A stretch of DNA of 64,000 nt from Cronobacter dublinensis subsp. dublinensis LMG 23823 (GCF_001277235.1 NZ_CP012266.1:1798001-1862000), one strand, 5' to 3'. Shown: positions 1 through 7,225, counted from the stretch's first letter. Numbers and translations are program-made. The notes: generated from the letters alone by a model not told the origin.

Positions 1-296
1 TTTGCGGCGGTTCGCAGTCGTTTAATGCGGTGAACCAGATGCGCATTTTGGGCCGGTGGATGCGGATGTTCACAATCCCTAACCAGTCCTCTGTGGCGAA
101 AGCATGGCAGGAATTTGATGAGAACGGACGGATGAAACCTTCGCCCTGGTATGACCGTATCGTCGATGTTGCTGAGGAACTGTTTAAAATTACGCTGCTG
201 CTCAAGGGGCAAGCTGATTATCTTGGTGATCGCTATAGCGAACGAAAAGAGAGCCATCAGGCGCTTTCATCCCGCGTCAATCAAGACAAAATATAG
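1..296 (+). CDS. arsH: ArsH-type NADPH-dependent FMN reductase, C-terminal part (gene starts before the window)
   Basis: The reading frame is open from base 3 and ends in TAG; 97 residues are visible. The run GGSQSFNAVNQMR, then RMFTIPNQSSVAKA, DENGRMKPSPWYDRIVDV and a terminal DRYSERKES...RVNQ block are the C-terminal signature of ArsH, a flavoprotein that oxidises organoarsenicals or reduces quinones and usually closes an ars resistance operon. The GTG at base 30 lies inside the conserved part and is not a real start. A following AT-rich, gene-poor stretch suggests the ars cluster is an acquired block whose edge is near here. Family assignment is firm; the rest of the gene cannot be seen. 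Confidence 0.85.
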   Translation, partial: CGGSQSFNAVNQMRILGRWMRMFTIPNQSSVAKAWQEFDENGRMKPSPWYDRIVDVAEELFKITLLLKGQADYLGDRYSERKESHQALSSRVNQDKI

Positions 297-759
297 CGTC
301 TGTTCTTAGTTAATTTATACAGCATAAGCTTAAGAGCGTCCGCTTTTGGAATAATGAGTGCATTATGAAAGGGACGTGCTCAAGCGAACCTCCATTTAGC
401 CTTGAAATAGTTATCAAAACTCTACGTAAACTATAAACAATCAACGAGTTATGGCGAAGGTAAAAATAATAAGTTTAGATGCTTATTAAGCATGAAAGCT
501 TTTAAATCCAATCAGATGTAATGAATTTCTAAATCTACTGCTGCGTCATATGCATTGGTTCGAAGCGGCTGACCTTATTGTTAAAAATATAAAAGGCGCT
601 ATTAACTACGTCGGGTATTTGTCACCGCTAAGATAAATTATAAAAGGGCTGTATTCTAACCGCTTTGTCGTATTTTTTATGACAAATACAGCCTCATTTT
701 ATGATGCGTTGCTCACACCATCTTTTTGACGGTCTGATAATAGCAGCAAGGACGTTACG
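297..759. other. AT-rich intergenic stretch without a gene
   Basis: About 460 bases clearly poorer in G+C than the rest of the window. No frame with a ribosome binding site was found. Its only evident structure is the inverted repeat near the right end, listed separately. Confidence 0.6.
647..693. repeat. Nested inverted repeat, possible terminator
   Basis: GGCTGTATT (647-655) is answered by AATACAGCC (685-693). Inside it TTTGTCGTA (664-672) can pair with TATGACAAA (678-686) across a T-rich loop. The two pairings share bases 685-686, so they are alternatives. It lies downstream of the minus-strand gene ending at 760 and could end that transcript, although no clean T tract follows on that strand. 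Confidence 0.4.
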
Positions 760-1071
760 TTATGCAACGTTGGCTGGTGTCGGAGTGCCGAGTGTTATCT
801 TCCACAGGCCGCGATAACCCTGACTGACCCAACCGCCATACATGACTCGGGTTTTATCTGACCAGTAGAGTGTTGCATCGCAATCGTCATTGCCCTTCAG
901 GATATACACCCCAGGTGTCTGTTCATGTCCGCTATACACAAATCTTCCCTCTTCGGTGACGTATTCGACAGCAATCAGACCATCCTCAATACTGACTTCG
1001 CAAGGATAATCCACCCACGGTGCCTCATCATAATAAAGTGTATCCATCAAACAATTTTTAAACTTTGGCAT
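760..1071 (-). CDS. Small protein of unknown function, 103 aa
   Basis: ATG start with a strong ribosome site (AGGAGG) about six bases upstream. The product is acidic, rich in Tyr and Trp, without signal peptide or membrane segment, and its alternating pattern suggests a small beta-rich cytoplasmic protein. I recognise no family. It lies 33 bases downstream of the single-membrane-span gene at 1105-1557 on the same strand, so the two are probably cotranscribed. Size, AT-richness and pairing with another small gene would fit an immunity or accessory protein of a lost toxin, but no residue pattern proves this. Confidence 0.6.
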   Translation of the reverse strand: MPKFKNCLMDTLYYDEAPWVDYPCEVSIEDGLIAVEYVTEEGRFVYSGHEQTPGVYILKGNDDCDATLYWSDKTRVMYGGWVSQGYRGLWKITLGTPTPANVA

Positions 1072-1104
1072 CTGTTTCCTCCTGAAAATAGGTATATGAA
1101 TGAT

Positions 1105-1557
1105 TCACCAGTTAAACCCCGATAACGCTTTGACGTCAGCCGCCGGGTTGGCTTCTTGTACAGTCAGTATAAAACCCGCGAAGTTATGGTTGAAAAAGGT
1201 GATGTTATGATAAAACTGAAACTCTTTTTTCTGGGCATCTTTAAGGTAGAACACCGACCATTTGCGTCGGTTATTAAGCACGGTGTAACCCGGCTTCACT
1301 TGCACAATGTCTGAAAAAGGGACTTTAGCCGTCGTAATACCATTTTTCACCTGGTATAAATATTCGCTGTCATAGAAGTACTCTTCTTTTTTGGCAAATC
1401 GGGCGAAAATGGAAGGATTGCACGATATTTTCATCATGCCGTTATCCTCGGCGACGATTTTTTTTGCCTGGCGCATCGAGTTGAAAAACCATCTGCAAAA
1501 AAAGATGATTGCGGCCAGTAATAAAAAGACGCCTGAAAAACCTAAAATATCTTTCAT
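1105..1557 (-). CDS. Membrane-anchored small protein with a possible PH-like domain, 150 aa
   Basis: I place the start at the ATG beginning MKDILGFSG, which has AGAGAG about seven bases upstream; a GTG seven codons earlier has no ribosome site. Residues 5-25 are one hydrophobic segment (FSGVFLLLAAIIFFCRWFF) followed by positive residues, so the rest should face the cytoplasm. The body has short strands such as YLYQVKNG, KVPFSDIVQVKPG and KWSVFYLKD and ends in a helical stretch, a pattern seen in bacterial PH-like domains. That is an impression from the pattern, not an identified match. Probably in one operon with the gene at 760-1071. Confidence 0.55.
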   Translation of the reverse strand: MKDILGFSGVFLLLAAIIFFCRWFFNSMRQAKKIVAEDNGMMKISCNPSIFARFAKKEEYFYDSEYLYQVKNGITTAKVPFSDIVQVKPGYTVLNNRRKWSVFYLKDAQKKEFQFYHNITFFNHNFAGFILTVQEANPAADVKALSGFNW

Positions 1558-1774
1558 TTTTACTCTCTGTGGGCACACGCTACCGCTACATTGTCTGGAT
1601 AAACGCGTGTCCAGGGTTCAGTTCCTTTGTGTACACAACCAGGCAGAAATACCCGGTTGTGTTTTTGCAACACGTCAACGGCGACAGCTCAACGGGCGGG
1701 ACGGATAACGGGCAAAATGTATTGCCCGTCAGACGATCCTCACTACCGCGCGAGACGCGTTGGCGCATGTGACG

Positions 1775-1999
1775 TCAGGACAGCCATTGTTGCATGTCGC
1801 CGCCCACGCCACTCGCCACTAACCGAATCGCCTCAGCGTATATTTGCCGGGTGCCGTCCACCGTCTGCTCTTCGGAATCTTTGAGCTGGGCGATAATATT
1901 ATCGGTCTCTACAGGTATTCCTGATGCTATCAGTCGTGACACCGCCTTGCCTATCACTCGGTAGATATCATCCATGTCTTCTGGCTTAACAATGCCCAT
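1775..1999 (-). CDS. Small helical protein of unknown function, 74 aa
   Basis: The ATG at 1999 (MGIVKPEDMDDIYRVIG) has GGAG nine bases upstream and is preferred over an upstream in-frame start that lacks one. The sequence reads as two or three amphipathic helices (DIYRVIGKAVSRLIASG, then TDNIIAQLKD, then IYAEAIRLVASG) with no signal peptide. It loosely recalls small enterobacterial helical proteins of the FumD size class, but I cannot assign a family. About 220 bases separate it from the next gene downstream, so it is probably a separate unit. Confidence 0.5.
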   Translation of the reverse strand: MGIVKPEDMDDIYRVIGKAVSRLIASGIPVETDNIIAQLKDSEEQTVDGTRQIYAEAIRLVASGVGGDMQQWLS

Positions 2000-2385
2000 T
2001 CTGAACGCTCCTGTTAATCGAATCAGCTGCTTTTGCTTGTGCGGTCGCAAGTATTATTACGTACCTGAGAACCGTCTCAACTGAACAGAATCATACCGGG
2101 CAGAAAGGCAAAAAGGTAACAGGTTTTTGTGGCGTCTTGTTCGGCAGGTGAGGGCGGGTAAGCTCGGGTTTAACCCTGTGGTTTGCGCATGGTCTTTGCG
2201 CAGAAGGCACCGCAAGGTGACGGATGCATAACGGGCACGGCAATACGCAGGCGCAGGATAAAACCTGGGCAACGAATAGCGTGTTATTTGAGCAACAGGA
2301 TGCCGCGTGTTTCAGGCTAATTAAAAGCACCATGACTGGCCGGCGCTTTTAACCGGCTGCGGGAACGCAGAAACAGAAATTTATT
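2000..2385. other. Gene-free stretch between two small minus-strand genes
   Basis: Long open frames exist on the minus strand here, but their Cys/Arg/Pro-rich translations have no ribosome site and look like chance frames. The block around 2145-2260 (beginning caggtgagggcggg) resembles GC-rich dispersed intergenic sequence; its first 14 bases recur at 20954-20967. Confidence 0.4.
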
Positions 2386-2553
2386 TTAATTCGCTGGGGT
2401 TGGCGCAGAAACGAATAAATGGTTGCAGGTGGGGCAGATGAGCGTTTTTTTCTTGTTGACGCGGGCGGAGCTGTGTTCAGATTTCTCGCTGCACTTCGGG
2501 CAGGTAACGCGGCTTAGGTAACTGTCTTGCGATTTTCTTTTATGAATAGCCAT
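2386..2553 (-). CDS. YnfU-like zinc-ribbon microprotein, 55 aa
   Basis: ATG start; the translation begins MAIHKRKSQDSYLSR and carries two CxxC pairs, CPKC at residues 18-21 and CPTC at 40-43, separated by a basic stretch (EHSSARVNKKKTLI). Two CxxC knuckles at this spacing form a zinc ribbon. The EHSSxRxNKK block is what I remember of the small enterobacterial YnfU proteins, which accompany cold-shock loci in E. coli. A csp gene with a second zinc-ribbon partner lies 2 kb away, which supports that link. Function unknown; RNA or ribosome binding is a reasonable guess. Confidence 0.65.
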   Translation of the reverse strand: MAIHKRKSQDSYLSRVTCPKCSEKSEHSSARVNKKKTLICPTCNHLFVSAPTPAN

Positions 2554-2765
2554 AAGTATCTTCTTTAATGGGAGAAGGGGGCACCTTACACACTTCCTGG
2601 CGCAATAGCCCGCAATTTCGTGTTTTTATTTGGTGGCTGCGCGTTTTTTATCCGGCGAACCGTAGGGCTACGACACACAGGGGTGATGTTCATTCTGGTA
2701 GCTTAATTTGTGCGGGCAGCGCCGGTATTCTTATACCAGGCGTAAATCAGAAAGGAGTGACAAGG

Positions 2766-3242
2766 ATGAAAAGCGGCTACCTGACCTGGCTTAAAAATAC
2801 GTTTCGCTGGGGCTACCGGCTGACGATTAAACAGCTGGTGAAGTTCATTATGTGCAGCGCGCTGATGTACTGCCTGCTGCTGGGCGCATGGTTTGCCCTC
2901 CTACAGATAATGGCCTTCACACCGCTTATTGAGTATGTCACGGCGGATCAGATAATACTGACCTCGTTTTCTGCGACGCGTGTGATTCAGGCGCTGGTCG
3001 GTATTCCTGTCGTACTGCACGCCATAAAATCGCTCATCTGGCTCTTCACCACCGCGCCGCACGGGCATAATGGCGATACGAGCTATTATACCGACACCAC
3101 GCACCACCCGATGAACCACCACGCGACGTCTGGCGACACCACCACGACGCATTCACACTCGTCGCATCACGGCAGTTATTCCGACAATTGCAGTTCGGAC
3201 AGCGGCTCGGGAGGCGATTCAGGCAGTTGCGGCGGCGATTAA
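2766..3242 (+). CDS. Two-span membrane protein with His/Ser/Gly-rich tail, 158 aa
   Basis: The ATG at 2766 follows AGGAG by eight bases; earlier in-frame starts lack a ribosome site. Residues 1-25 are basic and amphipathic, two hydrophobic spans lie at about 28-50 and 68-92, and the last 60 residues are low-complexity: repeated His (HHPMNHH, HSHSSHH), Ser, Thr and Gly, ending GGDSGSCGGD. More than ten His residues plus Asp and Cys suggest a metal-binding tail, probably cytoplasmic or periplasmic depending on topology. I do not recognise the family. The gene stands alone between minus-strand neighbours. Confidence 0.65.
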   Translation: MKSGYLTWLKNTFRWGYRLTIKQLVKFIMCSALMYCLLLGAWFALLQIMAFTPLIEYVTADQIILTSFSATRVIQALVGIPVVLHAIKSLIWLFTTAPHGHNGDTSYYTDTTHHPMNHHATSGDTTTTHSHSSHHGSYSDNCSSDSGSGGDSGSCGGD

Positions 3243-3309
3243 CAATAAGCCCGGTCTGATACCGGGCCGGGTCTCGCGGTGCGTAACGTCTTAACGGCAA
3301 ACAAACCGC

Positions 3310-3966
3310 TTAAGACTCATCATCGCCATAATAGAGCGTGCCGATTTTAATAAGCGGTCGGCCCTGAGATTTACGGTGCAGATTGGAATCACGCAGCGAA
3401 TAGACGCAACCGCAATATTCCTGCTGATAAAAGCGCTCGCGCTTGCTGATTTCAATCATGCGCGCCGAGCCGCCCTGTTTGCGCCAGTTATAATCCCAGT
3501 AGACCATGCCTTCATAAGGCGCCGCGGCGCGATGCCCGCAATCATTAATTTGCTGCATGTTCTTCCAGCGGGAAATACCGAGCGAACTACTGATCACTTT
3601 AAAACCGTTTTCATAAGCATAAAGCGCGGTGCGCTCGAAGCGCATATCAAAGCACATGGTGCAGCGCACGCCGCGCTCCGGCTCCCACTCCATGCCTTTT
3701 GCACGCTCGAACCAGTTATCGGTGTCGTAATCTGCGTCCACAAAAGGAATGCCGTGTTGTTCAGCAAAGCGGATATTTTCCTCTTTGCGCAGCAGATATT
3801 CCTTCTGGGGATGAATATTTGGATTATAGAAAAAGATGGTGTAATCGATACCCGATGCCTGGAGCGCCTCCATGACTTCGCCTGAGCAGGGCGCGCAGCA
3901 GGAGTGCAGCAGCAGTTTTTGTTCCTGGTGGGGGAGCGTCAGTGTGGGTCTGACAAACGCGTTCAT
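3310..3966 (-). CDS. queH: Epoxyqueuosine reductase QueH, 218 aa
   Basis: QueH reduces epoxyqueuosine to queuosine in the wobble base of GUN tRNAs and is the non-homologous alternative to the cobalamin enzyme QueG of E. coli. The start MNAFVRPT has AGAGGTAAGG just upstream. Conserved cysteines form HSCCAPC (residues 21-27), CTMC (102-105) and CGC (185-187), which ligate the iron-sulfur and second metal sites; FYNPNIHPQKEY and SSSLGISRWKN are further family blocks. The length is typical. It is a single gene transcribed away from the cold-shock locus. Whether queG also exists cannot be seen here. Confidence 0.93.
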   Translation of the reverse strand: MNAFVRPTLTLPHQEQKLLLHSCCAPCSGEVMEALQASGIDYTIFFYNPNIHPQKEYLLRKEENIRFAEQHGIPFVDADYDTDNWFERAKGMEWEPERGVRCTMCFDMRFERTALYAYENGFKVISSSLGISRWKNMQQINDCGHRAAAPYEGMVYWDYNWRKQGGSARMIEISKRERFYQQEYCGCVYSLRDSNLHRKSQGRPLIKIGTLYYGDDES

Positions 3967-4299
3967 CCTTACCTCTTTTCGTGTTGATCTGAGATAAACC
4001 TTAACAATATTTCGCGGGCGGTGCACGTGTCGCGCCGGTTTTTACTCTTTCACAAGGCCTGACGAAGCGATATAACGTGGGAAGGAAATGAGCAAACCCG
4101 CAGGAGAATATATTTTTGCATAAACATAAAAAGCTTCTCGTACGGTTTAAAAGATATCGGGTAATTTATTTTCAAACGGCACTGGCGGTAAGCGCAATAA
4201 TGCACTAGCGAAATGCGCTGCGTCATTTAATTATATAGTTTTGTAAAAGACCGAGTATTGCTTGCTTAAAAATTCCGGGCATGCGTTAATGGACTCCTC
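3967..4299. other. AT-rich upstream region of the cold-shock gene
   Basis: Lies between the divergent queH and the csp leader. It contains AT-rich promoter-like sequence but no open frame with a ribosome site. A TTGCTT at 4258-4263 could be the -35 of the csp promoter. Confidence 0.45.
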
Positions 4300-4471
4300 G
4301 GTTTGATATGCAGAATCCGTGTGCGGTGGTTGTGATAAACCCTCCGCTTCAGTTGTGCTCATTTCCAGATGTTATCTTCGATATCTCTTCTGTTGAGTTT
4401 CCTCTTAAGCACTGAATTTTCTGTTCTTCAAACCATTTTTCGCCGTAAGGCTCAAGTATAAAGGTAATAGT
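4300..4471 (+). promoter_or_regulatory. cspA-type long 5' leader with cold box
   Basis: The sequence GGTTTGATATGCAGAAT at about 4300-4316 matches the cold-box region at the 5' end of cspA-family mRNAs. Further on, GTTATCTTCGATA, then TTTCGCCGTAAGGCTCAAG and AAAGGTAATAG directly before the ATG parallel the E. coli cspA leader block by block. In that family the roughly 160-base leader refolds with temperature, exposing the ribosome site in the cold. Length and end points here fit the same mechanism; the transcription start is inferred. Confidence 0.75.
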
Positions 4472-4684
4472 ATGGCTAACAGAATGAATGGTTCAGTGAA
4501 ATGGTTTAACGCGGATAAAGGTTTTGGTTTTATCGCGCCGGCAGATGGCAGCAAAGATGTGTTTGTCCATTTCTCCGCAATCCAGGGCGATAATTATCGT
4601 TCGCTGACCGAAGGGCAGCAGGTTGAATTCTCGGTTGAAAACGGCGCTAAAGGCCCGTCAGCCGTGAACGTGGTGGCGCTTTAA
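4472..4684 (+). CDS. Cold shock protein of the CspA/CspG family, 70 aa
   Basis: A single cold-shock domain that binds single-stranded RNA and melts secondary structure when translation is slowed by cold. RNP1 is KGFGFI (residues 16-21) and RNP2 is VFVHF (30-34); length 70 is exactly that of the CspA family. The ribosome site AAGGTAATAG is the conserved one of this family. A cold-responsive leader precedes it and a YmcF-like gene follows seven bases after the stop, an arrangement known from E. coli cspG, so it is best regarded as a cold-inducible paralog rather than constitutive CspC or CspE. The exact paralog cannot be fixed from sequence alone. Confidence 0.93.
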   Translation: MANRMNGSVKWFNADKGFGFIAPADGSKDVFVHFSAIQGDNYRSLTEGQQVEFSVENGAKGPSAVNVVAL

Positions 4685-4691
4685 AGACAAC

Positions 4692-4886
4692 ATGATCGCT
4701 GCAGGTTTGCATTTCAGATGTCCTGCGTGTCATGGCTCGCAGTACCGGATTTCCCGTTTCGACGTGACCGATAAAAACCCGCACGGCGCAAAATGCATAT
4801 TTTGCAAGGCCGTGATGCTGGCAGGCAATGTCGAACGTTATGACAGTTATGCGATGAGCCACTCAGAAACGAATACGCATCGCTAA
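4692..4886 (+). CDS. ymcF: YmcF/YnfQ-like cold-shock zinc-ribbon microprotein, 64 aa
   Basis: Contains CPAC at residues 10-13 and CIFC at 35-38, with HGSQYRISRFDVTDKNPHGA between; the HFRCPxCHGSQYR and NPxGAKCIFCK blocks are those I know from E. coli YmcF, encoded directly after cspG. Only seven bases separate it from the csp stop and no clear ribosome site precedes the ATG, suggesting translational coupling. A strong intrinsic terminator follows. Its function is not established; association with cold shock is by location and family. The symbol is given by similarity and could equally be ynfQ. Confidence 0.8.
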   Translation: MIAAGLHFRCPACHGSQYRISRFDVTDKNPHGAKCIFCKAVMLAGNVERYDSYAMSHSETNTHR

Positions 4887-4901
4887 TCCCTGATTACGTA
4901 A

Positions 4902-4930
4902 AAAAAGCCCGCTTGCGGGCTTTTTCTTTT
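4902..4930 (+). terminator. Intrinsic terminator of the csp-ymcF unit
   Basis: AGCCCGC-TT-GCGGGCT stem with an A run before and a TTTTTCTTTT tract after. Confidence 0.9.
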
Positions 4931-5120
4931 GGTTTTTCGCGGCCAGTCACCCGGTGATGTAGCACGAGCGAGAGGGCTTGCCTCAGCCCGACCTTATCAG
5001 AGCGCGAAGCCATGCCGTTCTGGTAATGCCTGACTTGCACACGTTTGGCGGCAGGGCTCGCAAACCGGTTTGAAAGAAAACGCGACGCCGGGGCGTCGCG
5101 TTCAGGCTCTGATGCGGCGA

Positions 5121-5357
5121 TCAGTGCTTGCGGGCTAACAACTGCTCTACCACGGCGCGCGCGGCGGTTATTTTTTGCGCCCGCTCCGGGTCACTGTTGA
5201 CGCCCGCTTCAAGGCCTGCAAAGTGGTGGCGCGCATTGTCGACCACGCGCTCTTTCAGTACAGAAGGTACTTCTTCCAGCAATGACTGGAACAGAATTTC
5301 GTACGCCAGGATGCGCGTCTGAAGTTTTTCAATAATTTCGTCAATCGAGCCCGTCAT
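5121..5357 (-). CDS. Small helical protein of unknown function, 78 aa
   Basis: ATG start preceded by AAGAGGT. The product is almost entirely predicted helix: SIDEIIEKLQTRILAYEILF, then a second helix with SLLEEVPSVLKERVV and a third with KITAARAVVEQLLA. The heptad-like hydrophobic spacing in the first 30 residues suggests a helical hairpin or dimer. No signal peptide, membrane span or catalytic motif is visible and I do not recognise the family. It stands divergent to the small acidic gene at 5506-5676, so the 150 bases between them hold both promoters. Confidence 0.6.
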   Translation of the reverse strand: MTGSIDEIIEKLQTRILAYEILFQSLLEEVPSVLKERVVDNARHHFAGLEAGVNSDPERAQKITAARAVVEQLLARKH

Positions 5358-5505
5358 TTGTACCTCTTCTGGTGAGTGCGTCGGCGCTAAGTTTCACTTT
5401 AGCCGCTTGGCACGGCGTTGGCGAGGGGGAAGAGGCAGAAAAGCGTCCGCCGCGCGCAGGCCAGGCTACACTTTTCCTGTCTCCCGAGGATAAGAGGAAA
5501 GAAAA

Positions 5506-5676
5506 ATGTCTGACCAACGCCATCCTGACAGACCGCTTGCGGATGATAATGAGCATCACGGGTTACCGGAAGACGCGCCGGATATCATCAACCCGTGGGA
5601 GGAGGACGATCTTCCTGAAAAAGAGGAGCAGCGTGGGCGGGAGTCCCTGCGCGATGCATGGCATAAGGCGCCATAA
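5506..5676 (+). CDS. Small acidic protein of unknown function, 56 aa
   Basis: ATG at 5506 with AAGAGGAAAG five bases upstream, a good ribosome site. The product begins MSDQRHPDRPLADDNEHHG and continues with PEDAPDIINPWEEDDLPEKE; it is highly charged, rich in Asp, Glu and Pro, and probably disordered, with a C-terminal RESLRDAWHKAP helix. It is easily missed because longer meaningless frames overlap it on the other strand. It lies about 240 bases before cheV, but the sigma-28-like promoter for cheV falls after its stop, so it need not belong to the flagellar regulon. Family unknown. Confidence 0.6.
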   Translation: MSDQRHPDRPLADDNEHHGLPEDAPDIINPWEEDDLPEKEEQRGRESLRDAWHKAP

Positions 5677-5786
5677 ACCACCTTTTTTTCGCTGTTATTC
5701 CAGTGCCGCCTGCGGGCGGCGTTCTTATTTTTTGCGCTCGCTCTCCTTTTTTACGCCTCATCGACATTTTGTCGCTTTCTGTGCCC

Positions 5787-5813
5787 TCTATTTTTTCCAA
5801 AAGCTGCCGATAA
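5787..5813 (+). promoter_or_regulatory. Sigma-28 (FliA)-type promoter for cheV
   Basis: GCCGATAA at 5806-5813 is a perfect -10 element for the flagellar sigma factor. Eleven bases upstream TCTATTTT (5787-5794) matches five of eight positions of TAAAGTTT, and the spacing is the canonical one. It lies about 100 bases before the cheV ATG. Confidence 0.7.
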
Positions 5814-5915
5814 CGATTTAAAGCAAATTCAGGCGCGCGGCTTGCCTGAAACCAGGCACCAGCGTGTTGTCCTTTTCGCAGCATGAGCCACCACCCACGT
5901 ACCTTTGAGGCAAAT

Positions 5916-6887
5916 ATGGATAACTTCCAGAAAGATATTGATGAGAGGGCGAATCTCGCTTTATCGAACAAATTCGAACTGCTGCTCTTCCGGCTGGGCT
6001 CTGCGAGCGAAGAGGAAAAACCTGAGCTGTATGGCATCAACGTATTCAAACTGCGCGAAATCGTGCCGATGCCAACCATCACCAAAGCGGCAGGCATGCA
6101 GGCGCCGCTGCTCGGTATGGCGAATATTCGCGGTCAGATCATTCCGGTGGTCGACCTGCCTGCGGTGACGGGTTGCAAGCCTACTACCGGCCTTAATCTG
6201 CTGCTGGTAACCGAGTATGCGCGCAGCACCCAGGCGTTCGCGGTTGAATCCGTCGAAAACATTATTCGTCTCGACTGGAGCCAGGTGCATACGGCGGAGT
6301 CGGGCGTCAGCTCCCGCAACATCACCAGCATTGCGCGGCTCGACAGCGACAACCAGAGCAACGAGCTGGCGCTGGTGCTCGACGTTGAACAGATCCTGTA
6401 TGACATCATCCCGTCCGTGCGCGACGGCCAGCCGAACACGGTGGTCCAGGAGCGCAGCTTCAAACTGAAGCCGGGCGCGGTCGCTATCGTCGCGGAAGAC
6501 TCCAAAGTGGCGCGCTCGATGCTGGAGCACGGGCTTAAAAGTATGGGCATCCCGGCCATCATGCACACCACGGGCCTCGAAGCCTGGGAGAAGATCAAGC
6601 TGATGGCGAAAGAGGCGCAGGCGGAAGGACAGTCGATCACCGATAAAATCGCGATGGTGCTAACCGACCTCGAAATGCCGGAAATGGACGGTTTTACGCT
6701 GACGCGTAACATCAAGATGGACGCGAACCTGAAGAAAATCCCGGTGGTTATCCACTCCTCGCTTTCCGGCAGCGCGAACGAAGATCACGTGCGTAAAGTC
6801 GGCGCGGATGGCTACGTGGCGAAGTTTGAAATCAACGAGCTCTCGTCGGCTATCCAGCGCGTGCTCGACAAAGCGGCAGGCATGTAA
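5916..6887 (+). CDS. cheV: Chemotaxis coupling protein CheV (CheW domain plus receiver), 323 aa
   Basis: CheV couples chemoreceptors to CheA through a CheW-like domain and adjusts adaptation through a phosphorylated receiver domain. I chose MDNFQKDIDERANLALSNKF, with GAGG just upstream, over a start 11 codons earlier. Residues 18-165 are CheW-like (ELYGINVFKLREIV, GMANIRGQIIPVVDL). Residues 188-320 are the receiver: acidic pair E194/D195, phosphoacceptor D251 in LTDLEMPEMDGF, S281 and K303. Present in Salmonella and Cronobacter but absent from E. coli K-12. The FliA-type promoter upstream places it in the late flagellar regulon. Confidence 0.95.
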   Translation: MDNFQKDIDERANLALSNKFELLLFRLGSASEEEKPELYGINVFKLREIVPMPTITKAAGMQAPLLGMANIRGQIIPVVDLPAVTGCKPTTGLNLLLVTEYARSTQAFAVESVENIIRLDWSQVHTAESGVSSRNITSIARLDSDNQSNELALVLDVEQILYDIIPSVRDGQPNTVVQERSFKLKPGAVAIVAEDSKVARSMLEHGLKSMGIPAIMHTTGLEAWEKIKLMAKEAQAEGQSITDKIAMVLTDLEMPEMDGFTLTRNIKMDANLKKIPVVIHSSLSGSANEDHVRKVGADGYVAKFEINELSSAIQRVLDKAAGM

Positions 6888-7011
6888 CGGCCAGGCATCG
6901 CGCATCGCGAAGCCCGTGCTTTTCAGACAGACGGTAAGCGTGGAGCGCCTGCGAAGGCTTTCTGGTCAGCTACACTTAATGTGTTAACACTGATGGATAC
7001 AGGAGGTCATC

Positions 7012-7185
7012 ATGTTTTTTGGTTTCGGATACTTCGGCGAATCGCAAAAAGAGCAGGCTTTCCGCTTACAGGCTGAAGAGCAGGGGGGCGGCACGCCGGG
7101 CCCGGAAGGGGAAGTCACGCGTAAGCGCGACGACAGCGATGACGACGAAAAAGGACCGTACCGCTCGGAAGATGATGCTAAATAA
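7012..7185 (+). CDS. Small acidic protein of unknown function, 57 aa
   Basis: ATG preceded by a strong AGGAGGTCATC ribosome site. The product starts MFFGFGYFGESQKEQAF, an aromatic and glycine-rich head, and ends in a highly acidic tail (RKRDDSDDDEKGPYRSEDD). It is probably partly disordered. The stop is followed at once by an intrinsic terminator, so the gene is a self-contained short transcript; TGTTAACACTGATG just upstream may hold part of its promoter. No family is recognised. Good translation signals on both sides make it more convincing than most frames of this size. Confidence 0.7.
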   Translation: MFFGFGYFGESQKEQAFRLQAEEQGGGTPGPEGEVTRKRDDSDDDEKGPYRSEDDAK

Positions 7186-7213
7186 AAAAAACCGCCGCCA
7201 GGCGGTTTTTTTA
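7184..7213 (+). terminator. Intrinsic terminator after the small acidic gene
   Basis: AACCGCC-GCCA-GGCGGTT stem followed by a run of seven or more T. Confidence 0.9.
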
Positions 7214-7225
7214 TGCGCGAAGGGA

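Noticed and set aside
2145..2158. caggtgagggcggg, also found at 20954-20967, considered as a dispersed repeat
   Set aside because: Only 14 bases are shared and the flanks differ, so chance similarity of GC-rich intergenic DNA cannot be excluded.
2057..2333. Two overlapping minus-strand frames of 71 and 80 codons, Cys/Arg/Pro-rich
   Set aside because: No ribosome site, biased composition, and they overlap each other; they look like chance frames in a GC-rich intergenic element.
3247..3265. CCCGGT-CTGAT-ACCGGG hairpin after the His-rich membrane protein gene, considered as a terminator
   Set aside because: No T tract follows on the plus strand, so it was not annotated.
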